Positions 15,624-25,510 of a stretch of DNA of 64,000 nucleotides are shown here, piece by piece. The position numbers and the translations under genes are program-made. Position 1 is the stretch's first letter, and each line of letters starts with the position of its first letter. Location of the stretch: contig CM069455.1 in assembly GCA_035610835.1 (NCBI GenBank), positions 20,969,874 to 21,033,873 on the forward strand, in the 5' to 3' direction. The stretch comes from Ophiura sarsii. Lineage: Eukaryota > Echinodermata > Ophiuroidea > Amphilepidida > Ophiuridae. The notes under the pieces were generated by a model. It had not been told where the DNA came from, searched no databases, and saw nothing but the letters and a program-made list of their open reading frames with translations.

Positions 15624-18600
15624 TTAAACTCCTGAAGATGTACGCAACTCAAATGCAGAGTTTACAAAATTAATAACTGGACGAATGCAATCAAATTCGT
15701 TAACCCTCATTATAGTCAAGAAAATGTCATTGTCATCTAAGTTATCAAGATCATATATTTCACCAATTTCAGATATCATTTTAGTACGCATATCATTATA
15801 GAGCGGGCATTTCATAATGAAGTGAAATTCATCTTCGATGACATTTAGATTGCATGACATGCATATCCTTTCATTTGGGGGGATTATCGGGTATACATAT
15901 CGCCCCTTTTCAATCATGAGTGAGTGAGCGCTAACTCTTAATTTACAAAATAGGGATCTACGAGACTGGTTAAAAAGAACAATGTAATTTTCCAAATCAA
16001 AAGAATCTTTGAACGTGCAGTAACATCGAAGTTTAGACTGGAAGTTGTTAATAACATTAGACCAGTGATCACTGTATGTGGATTCAAGATTACCTATAAT
16101 TAGGTTACGAAAATTACCAGAAGTGATTGTGTTAGGTTTGTGCCAAATGTCGATATTATGAATCATGGTTAAAATCTTCTTAATGCCCGAAGACCAAGTA
16201 AATGCTCCGGAATCGGACATCTTTCTGTTATCGATTAAAGCATCGATTACTAAAGATGTGCATCCATTCATACATTTTTTGTTCAAATTCCACCAATATT
16301 TTATCGATAAACTCAGCATTATAATGAGTAATGGGAAACTACCTAGTTCGCCTCTTACTGCATTATTGGTTGTTCTTTTGTTTACTCCTAAAATAAGTTT
16401 ACAAACCTTAATATGCAAGGTTTCGCTTGAGAGTTTATCACATACAGTAAGGAAATTTGAATCATTAAGGCTTTTCAGTAAATACGGGGCCCATACTTCA
16501 CAACCATAATTTAAGATTGGTTGAATAAGTGTACTGAATAATTTCAGACTACATTTGTATGATGAATTGTATAAATTTTCCCTTATCTTGAAATATGCTT
16601 TCAGTGCCTTTTCTTTGAGACGTAAGATAGCTTTTGTAAATGAGCCAGACGGTATAAAAATAATGCCCAAATAACAATATTCATTAGTAATCTTAAGACT
16701 AACATTACCATAACTAAATTCAAACTTATCTAGAATATGACCTCTTTTATTAAAGATCATAATGTTTGATTTATCAATATTTACAATGAGTTTCCACTTA
16801 ATACAATAGTCATGTAATCGGTTAAGAGCACACTGTAAGCCATTAGGGCTTTTTGAGATGAGGATTAAATCATCAGCATACATAAGACAATTAAGATCAT
16901 GGTTATTAAGCGTAACTGGGTCACAATTGGAGTTAAAGATGTTTGGAAGGTCATTGAGAAATATATTGAAGAACATAGGACTAAGAACACATCCTTGTTT
17001 CACCCCAACTGTAGTGCTACAAGAGTCAGTTAGTTTACCATCACATTTAACAGTGAAACAGACTGATGAGTACATGTCTTGAATTGTTTTAAGAAATTTA
17101 CCTCCGATACCAATTTTAGTTAATTTGTATATAAGAGCGTCACGCCATATAGTATCAAATGCAGCGGAGAAATCAATAAAACAAACATACAAATGGGCTT
17201 TACCCGCCCGATTAATATACTTATCGATAACAGATTTTAGGACTAGAATGTGGTCACTTGTCCTGGAGCCTTTCCTAAAACCTATTTGATTTGGAGGGAT
17301 GATATTGTTTTTATCCACAAACATACTAAGGCGATCATATAGGACAAGACAAAATAATTTACATAATATACTTGATACAGCAATACCTCTATAATTTTTT
17401 GGAGTATTTTTGTCTCCTTTTTTGTGGATAACTGTGAGAGTACTGAGCCTCCAAGCTAAAGGAAAATGACCGTTTTTTATAAATAAGTTAAATAAACTAG
17501 TTAATGGTTGAGCGAGAACCGATATACCATCCTTCAGCATTTCCGATCTGATACCATCTAAACCAGGTGATTTGCCCTTTTTAAGTCTGCGTGCCGCGTT
17601 TATTACTTCGGAAACTGTAATGGAATGATCAAGATCATTTGCATCAAACCTATTCAAGTCCTGAACAAAGCCATTAACGAACTTATCAAAATTAACATCG
17701 GCATGTGGAATATTTCTGTTCATTAAAGTCATAAAGTGTTCCCACCATTGTTTTGGTGAGATAGGGTTTTGAACAGACTTTTTGATTGAACACAGTTCAT
17801 CATAAACTTTCCAAAACGCTTTAGGATCCTCATCTTCCATTTTGTCTAACTTCTGAAAAATGTTAGATCTAAAAATGGATTTCTTATTATTCAATAGTTT
17901 GGTATATTTTTTACGTTGTAAACGGTAAACGTGAACTAATGATATATTATGAGGCTGCTGTCTTATACATCTAGATAAGGATTTAAGTTGACGATATAAG
18001 ATTCTACAGTCAACGTCATACCACTTTTTCTTGGCTGGTTTACGGCGACGATGAAGATTCACCTTTTTCTTTTTTAAACCTGCTGTTTTACAAACAGTAT
18101 CCATCATGTTATAAAATTTATCAAGACAGATATCGGCAGAAACGTCAGATTCCTCGGCATGGGAGAGGAATGATTTAATATCAGACTTAATGTTATCACG
18201 GGTAATCGCCAATTTCCATGACTCTGAACTATTATCAGACCAAGAGAATTGATTAGGCATGTCATTAAATTGTGAGTCATTTGAAATTACATTATTTACA
18301 TCATATTTACACCAGCTTGTTTGTAATATACACGATATCATACAGTGAATGGAGAATGGTACTAAATTATGAACCTTAAAGAACTCAATATCATTAAATA
18401 AATCGCAATCACAGAGCATATAATCAATCAAACTTGGAGTTCCCCTATGGTTGAAACACGTAAAGTTACCACATAGGTCACCAAGTTTACGTCCATTGAT
18501 TATCCGTAAACGATTACCTATACACATCTCCAGAAGTAATTTGCCATGAGCGTTAGGGGCTTTGAAATCTAAATTCCTTCTGAGAAGAGGAGCATCAACT

Positions 18601-19172
18601 ATGTAATCATCGTGCACATCTATATATTTGCTTGTATCATTCAAAATGAAATCTGGTTCTAAACCAGTTCTTGCGTTGAAATCCCCCATTAAAATACAAC
18701 TACCATTTGAAGAGTATTTAGTGATATCTTTTTCAACTAATGAAAAAATATCATCTCTGCGTTGGCTATAACCAGTGTTTGCAGGACTTATATAGACATT
18801 ACAAATATAAATATCATTGTGAAGACCAAAAAATCTTTTACACAACTTAAACCAGATATACTCAGAATGTGTAGGTTTAAAAAATGTAACCCCCTTAATT
18901 AAATTAAGACGGATACCTACTGCTAATCCTCCATATGCATGGGGTGATTTTTTGGATCGTGGTCTATGATTTTGGACGATATGATATCCATCCAAGTGAA
19001 TAATATCAGAGGTCTCACAGTGAGTTTCTGTCAGGCAAAATATATCTAGCTTAGTTAACATGTTATGTACTGGAATCGATTCCAGTTTGGAGGTACGAAC
19101 ATTGGCAATCTTTGAAAAGAGGCTGTCGATATTCCAAGCACCGATTCTTAGAGAAGATTTTGAATAAGCCAT
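15624..19172 (-). CDS. LINE ORF2: APE endonuclease - reverse transcriptase
   Basis: An uninterrupted 1182-codon frame starting with ATG. The N-terminus is an exonuclease-endonuclease-phosphatase domain: LRIGAWNIDSL, LDIFCLTETH, GGLAVGIRLNL, ILMGDFNARTG and SLIDYMLCD. Where most relatives have SDH, this protein reads FSIHCMI, so His is present but Asp is not. The RT domain follows in order: KGKSPGLDGIRSEML, TLTVIHKKGDKNTPKNYRG, QIGFRKGSRTSDH, CFIDFSAAFDTIWRD, GVKQGCVLSPMFFNIFLNDL and catalytic MYADDLILIS, then YLGIIF. The C-terminus has a CxxC...H...C knuckle (CMSCNLNV...DEFHFIMKC). The protein nicks target DNA and copies element RNA at the nick (target-primed reverse transcription). An intact frame of this length suggests recent insertion. 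Confidence 0.93.
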   Translation of the reverse strand: MAYSKSSLRIGAWNIDSLFSKIANVRTSKLESIPVHNMLTKLDIFCLTETHCETSDIIHLDGYHIVQNHRPRSKKSPHAYGGLAVGIRLNLIKGVTFFKPTHSEYIWFKLCKRFFGLHNDIYICNVYISPANTGYSQRRDDIFSLVEKDITKYSSNGSCILMGDFNARTGLEPDFILNDTSKYIDVHDDYIVDAPLLRRNLDFKAPNAHGKLLLEMCIGNRLRIINGRKLGDLCGNFTCFNHRGTPSLIDYMLCDCDLFNDIEFFKVHNLVPFSIHCMISCILQTSWCKYDVNNVISNDSQFNDMPNQFSWSDNSSESWKLAITRDNIKSDIKSFLSHAEESDVSADICLDKFYNMMDTVCKTAGLKKKKVNLHRRRKPAKKKWYDVDCRILYRQLKSLSRCIRQQPHNISLVHVYRLQRKKYTKLLNNKKSIFRSNIFQKLDKMEDEDPKAFWKVYDELCSIKKSVQNPISPKQWWEHFMTLMNRNIPHADVNFDKFVNGFVQDLNRFDANDLDHSITVSEVINAARRLKKGKSPGLDGIRSEMLKDGISVLAQPLTSLFNLFIKNGHFPLAWRLSTLTVIHKKGDKNTPKNYRGIAVSSILCKLFCLVLYDRLSMFVDKNNIIPPNQIGFRKGSRTSDHILVLKSVIDKYINRAGKAHLYVCFIDFSAAFDTIWRDALIYKLTKIGIGGKFLKTIQDMYSSVCFTVKCDGKLTDSCSTTVGVKQGCVLSPMFFNIFLNDLPNIFNSNCDPVTLNNHDLNCLMYADDLILISKSPNGLQCALNRLHDYCIKWKLIVNIDKSNIMIFNKRGHILDKFEFSYGNVSLKITNEYCYLGIIFIPSGSFTKAILRLKEKALKAYFKIRENLYNSSYKCSLKLFSTLIQPILNYGCEVWAPYLLKSLNDSNFLTVCDKLSSETLHIKVCKLILGVNKRTTNNAVRGELGSFPLLIIMLSLSIKYWWNLNKKCMNGCTSLVIDALIDNRKMSDSGAFTWSSGIKKILTMIHNIDIWHKPNTITSGNFRNLIIGNLESTYSDHWSNVINNFQSKLRCYCTFKDSFDLENYIVLFNQSRRSLFCKLRVSAHSLMIEKGRYVYPIIPPNERICMSCNLNVIEDEFHFIMKCPLYNDMRTKMISEIGEIYDLDNLDDNDIFLTIMRVNEFDCIRPVINFVNSAFELRTSSGV

Positions 19173-19211
19173 TGATTAATATATAGTTAACTAACAGAGT
19201 AACAATACAGA

Positions 19212-20852
19212 TTATCTTGAATAATTAATTCTAGAAGAACGAAGATTCATTATCACTTCGATCTTACACCTTAGATTACTTGCGAATACCCGTGTACCCT
19301 CATCGGACAGATGGTATCCATCTGAAGCCAGCAGATGATGATGAGGTGTACCATTCTTTAAGAAGTTACTGTGGTCACAAAAGGAGATATTATTAGCAGA
19401 CATAGAAATATTACCTTTGAGGAGTGCATTAACAATCTCCGTCATAGTGTTGAGGTTGGTGTTGTCAAGTCGTGGCAATCCAAGTGATATAACAAACTTG
19501 GTGCGAGTGTATATCTCAGCATACTGTTCGATAACTGAACGGAGATGGTTTGCACATTCATGTGGATTTTGACTGTTTCTTATATCATTCGTTATTTCAT
19601 GGATTACTATGCAGTCGGGGACGCCAGTTAGTTGCTCAAGCTGTGAGGCAGCTTCGTTTATAGTGAAGGCCTTTAGCATCTGGACGGTTGCCTGGGGCAA
19701 TAACCGACGAGCATCCACCGGGGACAGATGTGAGTTACCAATGATAACAACCGAGGGTTTCGTATTTTCTGTTTGCGGCTGGCGATCCTCCGTTGCATCG
19801 CGAAATCGGCGACCATTGTAAGTGTGTGGCCGACGATTGTCATGATCATCTGAAACAGGAGTTTCGCGATATCTAGCTCCACGACCGGCAGAGTAGCTGG
19901 CTCTGGTTTCACGGTTGTTGTCAGGATTTTTTCGAACGACAGAGGCATAAGATTGCTTACCGGGTTTACTAGATGGACTTGATGTTGGTCGAGGTGCAGA
20001 TGCCGCCGGTGTTGGTCGAGGTGCAGATGCCGCCGGTGTTGGTCGAGGTCGAGGTGCCATCAATGTTACCGGCAAGTTTGTCTTTGTCGTTGAAGAAATT
20101 TTTCCAACTGTCGTGAAGCTGGACGTGTCGACAGCTATCTGTGTACGTTTGGCTTCGTACAGTTCGTCTTTGGTGGAGAGGAGTTGTTGGTTAGCAGCCG
20201 CAAGTTGATTTTGTGAAGTTGTTAACTGACGCTCTTTCAGTTGAATGGTGGAGTTGTAATGTTCACATTTCGCCTTACATAAATCCAGGCCTTCGCGCAG
20301 TTTCGCCATATCAGAGTGACAGTCTTGCTGTCTGATTTTTATGGCTCTTTCAATGTCCATACGCAATTGGTGAACCGGCTGTTTCTCCCGCTGTTTTTGC
20401 TCGTTGTTTAACTGACATTTGAGTTCTTGATTTTCTTTCATCAAGGTTTCATTTGTTTTGGCCAATTGTTCTACTTCCTTCGTGAGAAAGTTCGATTTGA
20501 GGTCATAATTCTCTTTTACGACCCCGCATAACCTTTCTATCACTGATTGTTCTAACAGTCTGATTGCTTCAAGACACGTATGACTCTTCTCCTGATGCGG
20601 TGCGTTGTCTGTCATTTTTTCTGTTTGACATGAAGTTGAAGTGACATTTGGTTTATCAATTGGTGTACAAGCGATTAACGTTGTATCCGTTTTAGGTATG
20701 TCCATGTCCTGAGATGATACTGAAGCGACAGCAACGTCAGTTTGACATGCGATTGAAGCTTGTCGTGACTTCTCGTGAGAGACTGATAGCAAATGTTCCA
20801 ATATATCTCGATCCGGTGTATGACGATAAAGAAACTGGCGGTACCATACCAA
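19212..20852 (-). CDS. LINE ORF1: coiled-coil protein with SGNH-esterase-like C-terminus
   Basis: An open frame of 546 codons, closed upstream by TAG. Its first codon at 20852 is TTG; the first in-frame ATG is residue 50. Another ATG at 20890 opens a frame that runs into this one if shifted across a TGGTA doublet at 20842-20851, so the true N-terminus is unsettled. Residues 30-80 contain two CQT(D/E) phrases. About 110-240 is a Gln/Lys/Glu-rich coiled coil. About 265-290 holds RPTPAASAP repeats, and 300-360 is a basic linker probably contacting RNA. From 367 an SGNH-like fold is seen: VVIIGNSHLS (block I, Ser in GNSH), HEITNDIR (block III, Asn) and SDGYHLSDEG (block V, Asp and His). CR1-type ORF1 proteins are known to carry such esterase domains. 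It should bind element RNA in RNP particles. Confidence 0.88.
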   Translation of the reverse strand: MVWYRQFLYRHTPDRDILEHLLSVSHEKSRQASIACQTDVAVASVSSQDMDIPKTDTTLIACTPIDKPNVTSTSCQTEKMTDNAPHQEKSHTCLEAIRLLEQSVIERLCGVVKENYDLKSNFLTKEVEQLAKTNETLMKENQELKCQLNNEQKQREKQPVHQLRMDIERAIKIRQQDCHSDMAKLREGLDLCKAKCEHYNSTIQLKERQLTTSQNQLAAANQQLLSTKDELYEAKRTQIAVDTSSFTTVGKISSTTKTNLPVTLMAPRPRPTPAASAPRPTPAASAPRPTSSPSSKPGKQSYASVVRKNPDNNRETRASYSAGRGARYRETPVSDDHDNRRPHTYNGRRFRDATEDRQPQTENTKPSVVIIGNSHLSPVDARRLLPQATVQMLKAFTINEAASQLEQLTGVPDCIVIHEITNDIRNSQNPHECANHLRSVIEQYAEIYTRTKFVISLGLPRLDNTNLNTMTEIVNALLKGNISMSANNISFCDHSNFLKNGTPHHHLLASDGYHLSDEGTRVFASNLRCKIEVIMNLRSSRINYSR

Positions 20853-20997
20853 CCGTTTCTATGTTGTGCTGCGCGACCGCGTTTTAACATGGCGCACGCG
20901 GTTCGGCGCACACGTAATGACGCAGACAAAAAGTGTACGCGTTTATGGCGCAAACCGTGCACATTGTAACGGGGCAGAGTGAAAGCAGGCAGTCCGT

Positions 20998-21213
20998 ACA
21001 CTCTTAGAAAAAGGGTGCTTCAGGGGTTCTTGGCTGTCCCGTATATGAAACCCTTTATAGCACAAAATGGGCACAAAATAGGCATAAATGTGTCTTTAAA
21101 ACCTCTAAAGGTTCTCTACAGAACCTTTTTGGGTCCTTTATTAAAATCAAAGAACATTTTAACCCATATACGGGACAGCCAAGAACCCCTGAAGCACCCT
21201 TTTTCTAACAATG
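20998..21213. mobile_element. Hairpin MITE (ACACTCTTAGAAAAAGGG termini)
   Basis: The two ends are inverted: ACACTCTTAGAAAAAGGGTG at the left and CACCCTTTTTCTAACAATGT at the right. Long arms include GGGGTTCTTGGCTGTCCCGT, and GGTTCT/AGAACC hairpins lie in the centre. It sits next to the 5' end of the LINE. Confidence 0.85.
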
Positions 21214-22536
21214 TACCCTAAAGCCACCTTCTCCTCCCCGTCCTTCTCTTACTTGATAATCTGGAAATAAGGGCACATGGGGCATATGGATAAACGGAAC
21301 GTGTGGTATATTATCATGATTATTATAGAGTGTCTGGATTATTAAGGGCACCTGTGGTATCTGGATTACCGTTACGAGGTTCACTATAAAACGCATGCAG
21401 ATAGTCTCAAATTACCTGGATATATTATGCGCAGGTGGGCCAAGAACAAGAACACAACAAACATGACAAAGGGACATAGTGTTCAAGTATACAAGCATGC
21501 CGATAGTACAAGTGATCTTGATGATAGACTCCGCCGACCATAAAACTAACAATGTATCTGGAAATAAGGGCACAAACTATAGAACCCACTATAACGCTCA
21601 TAACGTAGGCCTATTACCAGGCTATACAGTATATGTGCATGGGCAGTGGCGGCACTGCAGCATCAACATTTTAAAGGAGGAAAACGTGCTGGATTAAAGG
21701 TCACATGGGGTTGCCCACCCATGTATTCTATAATTATATTAAGGGAATACTCTGAAGTATTCCTAAGTATGTCCTGATTAAATCACGTAGGCCCTAATAG
21801 CCACATACACAGTTATCACGGGTGTCCTTAATATTCGATTCAAGATAAACCACATAGATCACTAATTAATACACAATCTTGATTATTAAAGTACATGGGG
21901 TGGTACCTGAATAATCAAGGGCACCATGTGCTATACATGCATGGCGTACATGGATTTCTTAAGGGCACATGGTATATATGGATTATCAAGGGCACTGTGG
22001 TACCAATGTCAGTATTAAGGGCACCTAGGATACATGGAGTATCAACGACACTCTCTTGCTGTTTTATAATACCCTCATCTTACGTTTTGATGTGACTAAT
22101 ACCTGCGCTTTCCATATTATAATTAAACTGGATATAATACGGGCACATTGGTATGGATATAACGCCGGCACATGCGGTACCTGGGTTATTAAGGCCATTT
22201 GTGAGTGGTAGGCCTTCCTATGGGCAACCGGTGTATTAAGAACACGTGGAGTACTTGGATTAGGAACATGGGTATCTGTATTATTTAAGAGCACATTGGG
22301 CCTAGGAGCATGGTGTATTAAGGGCACCATATCACTTACATTATATCAAGGGCACTTTAGGTACCTGAATTATTTAAGGACATACTCTTGATATTTATAT
22401 AAACATTTATAACGCTTTGATATTACTCACCTCTGCCTATTGTGATATGACTATTACTGCCCGCTATCTTCGGCACCCGCGTTTAATTTACTTGAATATA
22501 AGGGCACATGGGTATCTCGATATAACGGCACACTGC
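21214..22536. repeat. Degenerate GGGCACATGG minisatellite, left part
   Basis: Dozens of loose copies of a 25-40 bp phrase of the type ATTAAGGGCACATGGGGTAC with CTGGATTAT. Unit length and sequence vary strongly. The array continues at 23719-23804 and 25307-25510; the gaps are TIR transposons. Open frames inside are repeat artefacts. Confidence 0.75.
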
Positions 22537-23718
22537 CAGGCGCGGATCCAGGGGGGCGGAGGGGGCGCGCGCCCCCCGGTAAAAAATCGACCCCCCCCCC
22601 CCCAAAAAAAAGGGAAAAGAGAGAGGGAGAGGAAAGGGGGAGGGGGAGAGAAAGGGAGAAAGAGCCTTTGGTTGTGTGACTGATTGGTGAATAAAATAAC
22701 GTTGTATGTCGTGATACACGTAGGCCTATTATAGGCGCGTCGCAACCACTTTTTTGTAAAGAAAGAAAAAAAGAAGAAGGGGAAAAGGGGAAAAAAAGAG
22801 AAGAAACAGAGGAAAGGGATTGCTTTTCATAAAATGTTGGTCAAAGTATACACCAGATCGCACCAAATGAGTTTAAAAATTGAATTTTTTTCTACTTCGG
22901 AGGGGGGCACATCCCCCCTCAGACTCCCCCCTGTTCGAGCTTTTAAACCATGAATATTTAAATCAAGAATATATCAGTTTTGCTCAACTTCTTTCGTGCA
23001 TTGATAACAAATATTTAAAAAAATTGGAAATGAAGAGGTGGCTTTTCAATATTTTTTTTGTCAAAAGTATACACCAGATCGCACCAAATGAGTTAGAAAA
23101 TTGAAAAAAAATTCTACTTCTGAGGGGGGCACATCTCCCCTCAGACACCCCCTGTTCGACCTTTTAAACCAGGTATATTTAAATCAAGAATATTATCAGA
23201 TATGCTGAACTTCTTTCGTGTATTGAAAAAACCCCAATATATTTATTGGAAATGAAGAGGTGGCTTTTCAATAAAATGTTGGTCAAAAGTATACACCAGA
23301 TCGCACCAAATGAGTTTGAAAATTGAAATTTTTTCTACTTCTGAGGGGGTGCCCCCCCCCCCCCTGAGACTCCCCCTGTTCGAGCTTTTAAACCATGAAT
23401 ATTTAAATCAAGAATATATCAGTTATGCTCAACTTCTTTCGTGCATTGATAACAAATATAAAAAAATATTGGAAATGAAGAGGTGGCTTTTCAATATTTT
23501 TTTTGTCAAAAGTATACACCAGATCGCACCAAATGAGTTCGAAAATTGAAAAAAATTCTACTTCTGAGGGGGGCACATCCCCCTCAGACTCCCCCTATCC
23601 GAGCACAGCTCGGAGGACGGTGCTGCGCACCGCATTCTATAGTCCACCACCACAAAATTCAAGATTTTTCATCTTCTTTTCAGCCCCCCGGTAAACTCAA
23701 TCTCTGGCTCCGCCCCTG
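22537..23718. mobile_element. TIR DNA transposon (non-autonomous) with internal 222-bp tandem repeats
   Basis: The ends are imperfect inverted repeats: CAGGCGCGGATCCAGGGGG at the left and CTCTGGCTCCGCCCCTG at the right. ACTGC is duplicated at both flanks (22532-22536 and 23719-23723). The flanking minisatellite becomes continuous if the element is removed. It has no transposase. Confidence 0.8.
22815..23610. repeat. 222-bp tandem repeat, ~3.5 copies
   Basis: CACCAGATCGCACCAAATGAG occurs at about 22851, 23072, 23294 and 23517, so the period is 221-223 bp. Each unit also has AAATGAAGAGGTGGCTTTTC, TCTACTTCTGAGGGG and CCCCCTGTTCGAGCTTTTAA. It lies inside the TIR transposon and varies mainly in the G/C runs. 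Confidence 0.92.
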
Positions 23719-23804
23719 ACTGCAGTACCTGGATTATGTGGTATCCTGTGCATTATAAGGGCACCTGTGGTAACTGGATTAGGGGTAGGGCTTAGGCCTA
23801 TGGG
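23719..23804. repeat. GGGCACATGG minisatellite, middle part
   Basis: A short continuation (GTACCTGGATTATGTGG, AAGGGCACCTGTGG) between two transposon insertions. Confidence 0.7.
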
Positions 23805-23917
23805 CAGGGCTGTCAACTTTTGGGATTCGCTGGGAGGGAGAGTCCAAAAAAATCGCACGGTCCAAAAAAATCGCACAGTCCAAAAAAATCGCACAGTCCA
23901 AAAGGTAGGCCTACAGC

Positions 23918-25054
23918 CAAGGGCGGTGCCAGGTTATTTGTATAGGGGGTGGGGGAAAATCAAGGTTAAAAAACTGAAATAGTGAGTAACTATTGTGAGT
24001 AACCAAAGAGGTGCAAAGCACCGCCCTCCGCGGTAACTAACGCGGACAGGGGGAGTCTGAGTCTGAGGGGGGATGTGCCGCCCTCATGCATAATTTTGAA
24101 GATAAAAATCAATTCTCGAACCCATTTGGGCAATTTGGTGTGTACTTTTGACTGATTTTCTATTGAAATGCCATCATTTCCAATCAATAGTGGCTTTTTA
24201 TCTAAGTTAGACAGCTATTTCATTATAGGCTATGCGAGAAAAAGGAAGTTGTGCAAAAAGATGATTTTTTCTTGATTTAAGTAGTATAGATCATTGGTTC
24301 CTAACCTCTTTGGCCCACGACTCAATCAGACATATTTGGTCAGAACCCTGACCCCCAAAATGAATTGCGAAAAAATTATCCGGATTGATTAAAACTCAAA
24401 CTGTAAAGTCATATGATGCGAGCGTAGCGATCAGAAATTTTTGCGTATTTGAACGGTTCTTTTGGGTTTTTCTAAGCGTTTTTAGAACGAAATATGAAAA
24501 TGGTTCCCCAAAAAGCTATATATATGACCCCTCTCTTTAGGTTCGTTATTTATTTATTTTCCGACCATGATTTTCCATACTATTTTCGACGAATTGGGTT
24601 TTTGATTTCCCCGCTTGACGAAAGAATTTTACTAAAAACCTCTTAATTTCCTCCGAATAAGTATAATCCCAACCCCACCCGAATGAATTTAGTTCCGGGT
24701 TACCTGTTTCCGGAAAACATGAGCGCGAAGCGCGCGAATTTTTTTCCTATATACTCAGTTCTGGCTATAATTAATGTGTATTTTGGTTTGAAATGGGCTT
24801 TTAGAATGATATTTCTGGACATATGCACGCATAGCACACAAATATAAATGTTCTTGCATACGTACTCATTCATAATATTTGTAAAGAATATGGTTTTGAT
24901 TCCTTCGACTGAAGCCTTGAAATTTGATAGAATTAAATATATAAACCCATGCAATGTCTATCTGTCAATTTCTAAGGGGTGCATGCCCCTCCAAGCTGGA
25001 TTATATCAGCCATCCCCCCCCCCCCCCCCCCCCCCCCATTTGGACACGCCACTG
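23918..25054. mobile_element. Possible nested TIR element
   Basis: The left end CAAGGGCGGTGCCAGG and the right end GGACACGCCACTG (reverse complement CAGTGGCGTGTCC) resemble the CAGTGGCG ends of other elements in this window, and G/C runs lie just inside both. No target duplication was found, so boundaries are tentative. Confidence 0.4.
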
Positions 25055-25094
25055 ATATCCCAAGTGGGTGCAACTAGGCCTTTTCAATATACCG

Positions 25095-25200
25095 ATAGAC
25101 ATCTGTTTTCCTTTCCTCTCTTCTTTCCCTTTTCTTTTCTTTCCTTTTTCTTTTCTTTCCCTTTTCTTTTCTTTCCCTTTTCTTTTCTTTCCCTTTTTTA
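25095..25200. repeat. Pyrimidine tract (CTTTTCTTTTCTTTCC)n
   Basis: About 100 bp of C/T only, with a 17-bp-like period. It is preceded at 25015-25037 by a poly-C run. Confidence 0.9.
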
Positions 25201-25306
25201 TTTGACTTATTTTTGAGGCGGGAGTTTATATATGCTATGCGGGAGTGCGGGAGAAAGAGTGTCTATGCGGGAGACTCCCGCCTAATGCGGGAGAGTTGAC
25301 AGCCCT

Positions 25307-25510
25307 GCTATGGGGTCGGTCCCTGGGTATAATGGGACAACGGGTACCTGCATCTCAGGTCACATGGGAGACCTACATAGGTATCTGGAAACACAAAGGT
25401 AGGCCTACCTTCTTTAAGGCACATAGGTCTATACATACCTGGATTATCAAAAGCACCTGCGATATTCGGATTATTTAGGGCCCGTCTGGATTATGTATGT
25501 AGGACATGTT
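25307..25510. repeat. GGGCACATGG minisatellite, right part
   Basis: Phrases such as GGGTACCTGCATCTC, GGTCACATGGGAG, ACCTGGATTATCAAAAGCAC and TTTAGGGCCCGTCTGGATTA resume the array after the hAT-like insertion. Confidence 0.65.

Larger units (their letters stand above)
15470..20990 (-). mobile_element. Full-length-looking non-LTR retrotransposon (LINE), two long ORFs
   Basis: A minus-strand element with ORF1 (19212-20852 or slightly longer) and ORF2 (15624-19172) separated by about 40 bp. The 3' UTR has TTTG repeats and ends near AATAATAAATACATACATTA (about 15466-15485), a short microsatellite-type tail rather than poly-A. ORF organisation (coiled coil and esterase, then APE endonuclease, RT and a Cys/His end) places it in the CR1/L2/Jockey-like part of LINE diversity; the exact clade is not fixed. 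The 5' end is near 20990, where a hairpin element follows. I saw no target duplication. Confidence 0.8.
23805..25306. mobile_element. Non-autonomous hAT-like transposon
   Basis: The termini are CAGGGCTGTCAACTTTTGGG at the left and GCGGGAGAGTTGACAGCCCTG at the right, typical of hAT TIRs. The flanking duplication is CTATGGG (7 bp exact at 23798-23804 and 25307-25313), consistent with an 8-bp hAT site with one change. The inside is non-coding: AAAAAAATCGCAC repeats (23847-23900), a possible nested element, and a (CTTTT)n-like pyrimidine tract. Confidence 0.82.

Noticed and set aside
16165..16509. Plus-strand frame of 114 aa
   Set aside because: Antisense shadow of LINE ORF2.
21214..25510. CRISPR-like array
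   Set aside because: The GGGCACATGG repeats are degenerate and without unique spacers of constant length, and the DNA is eukaryotic.
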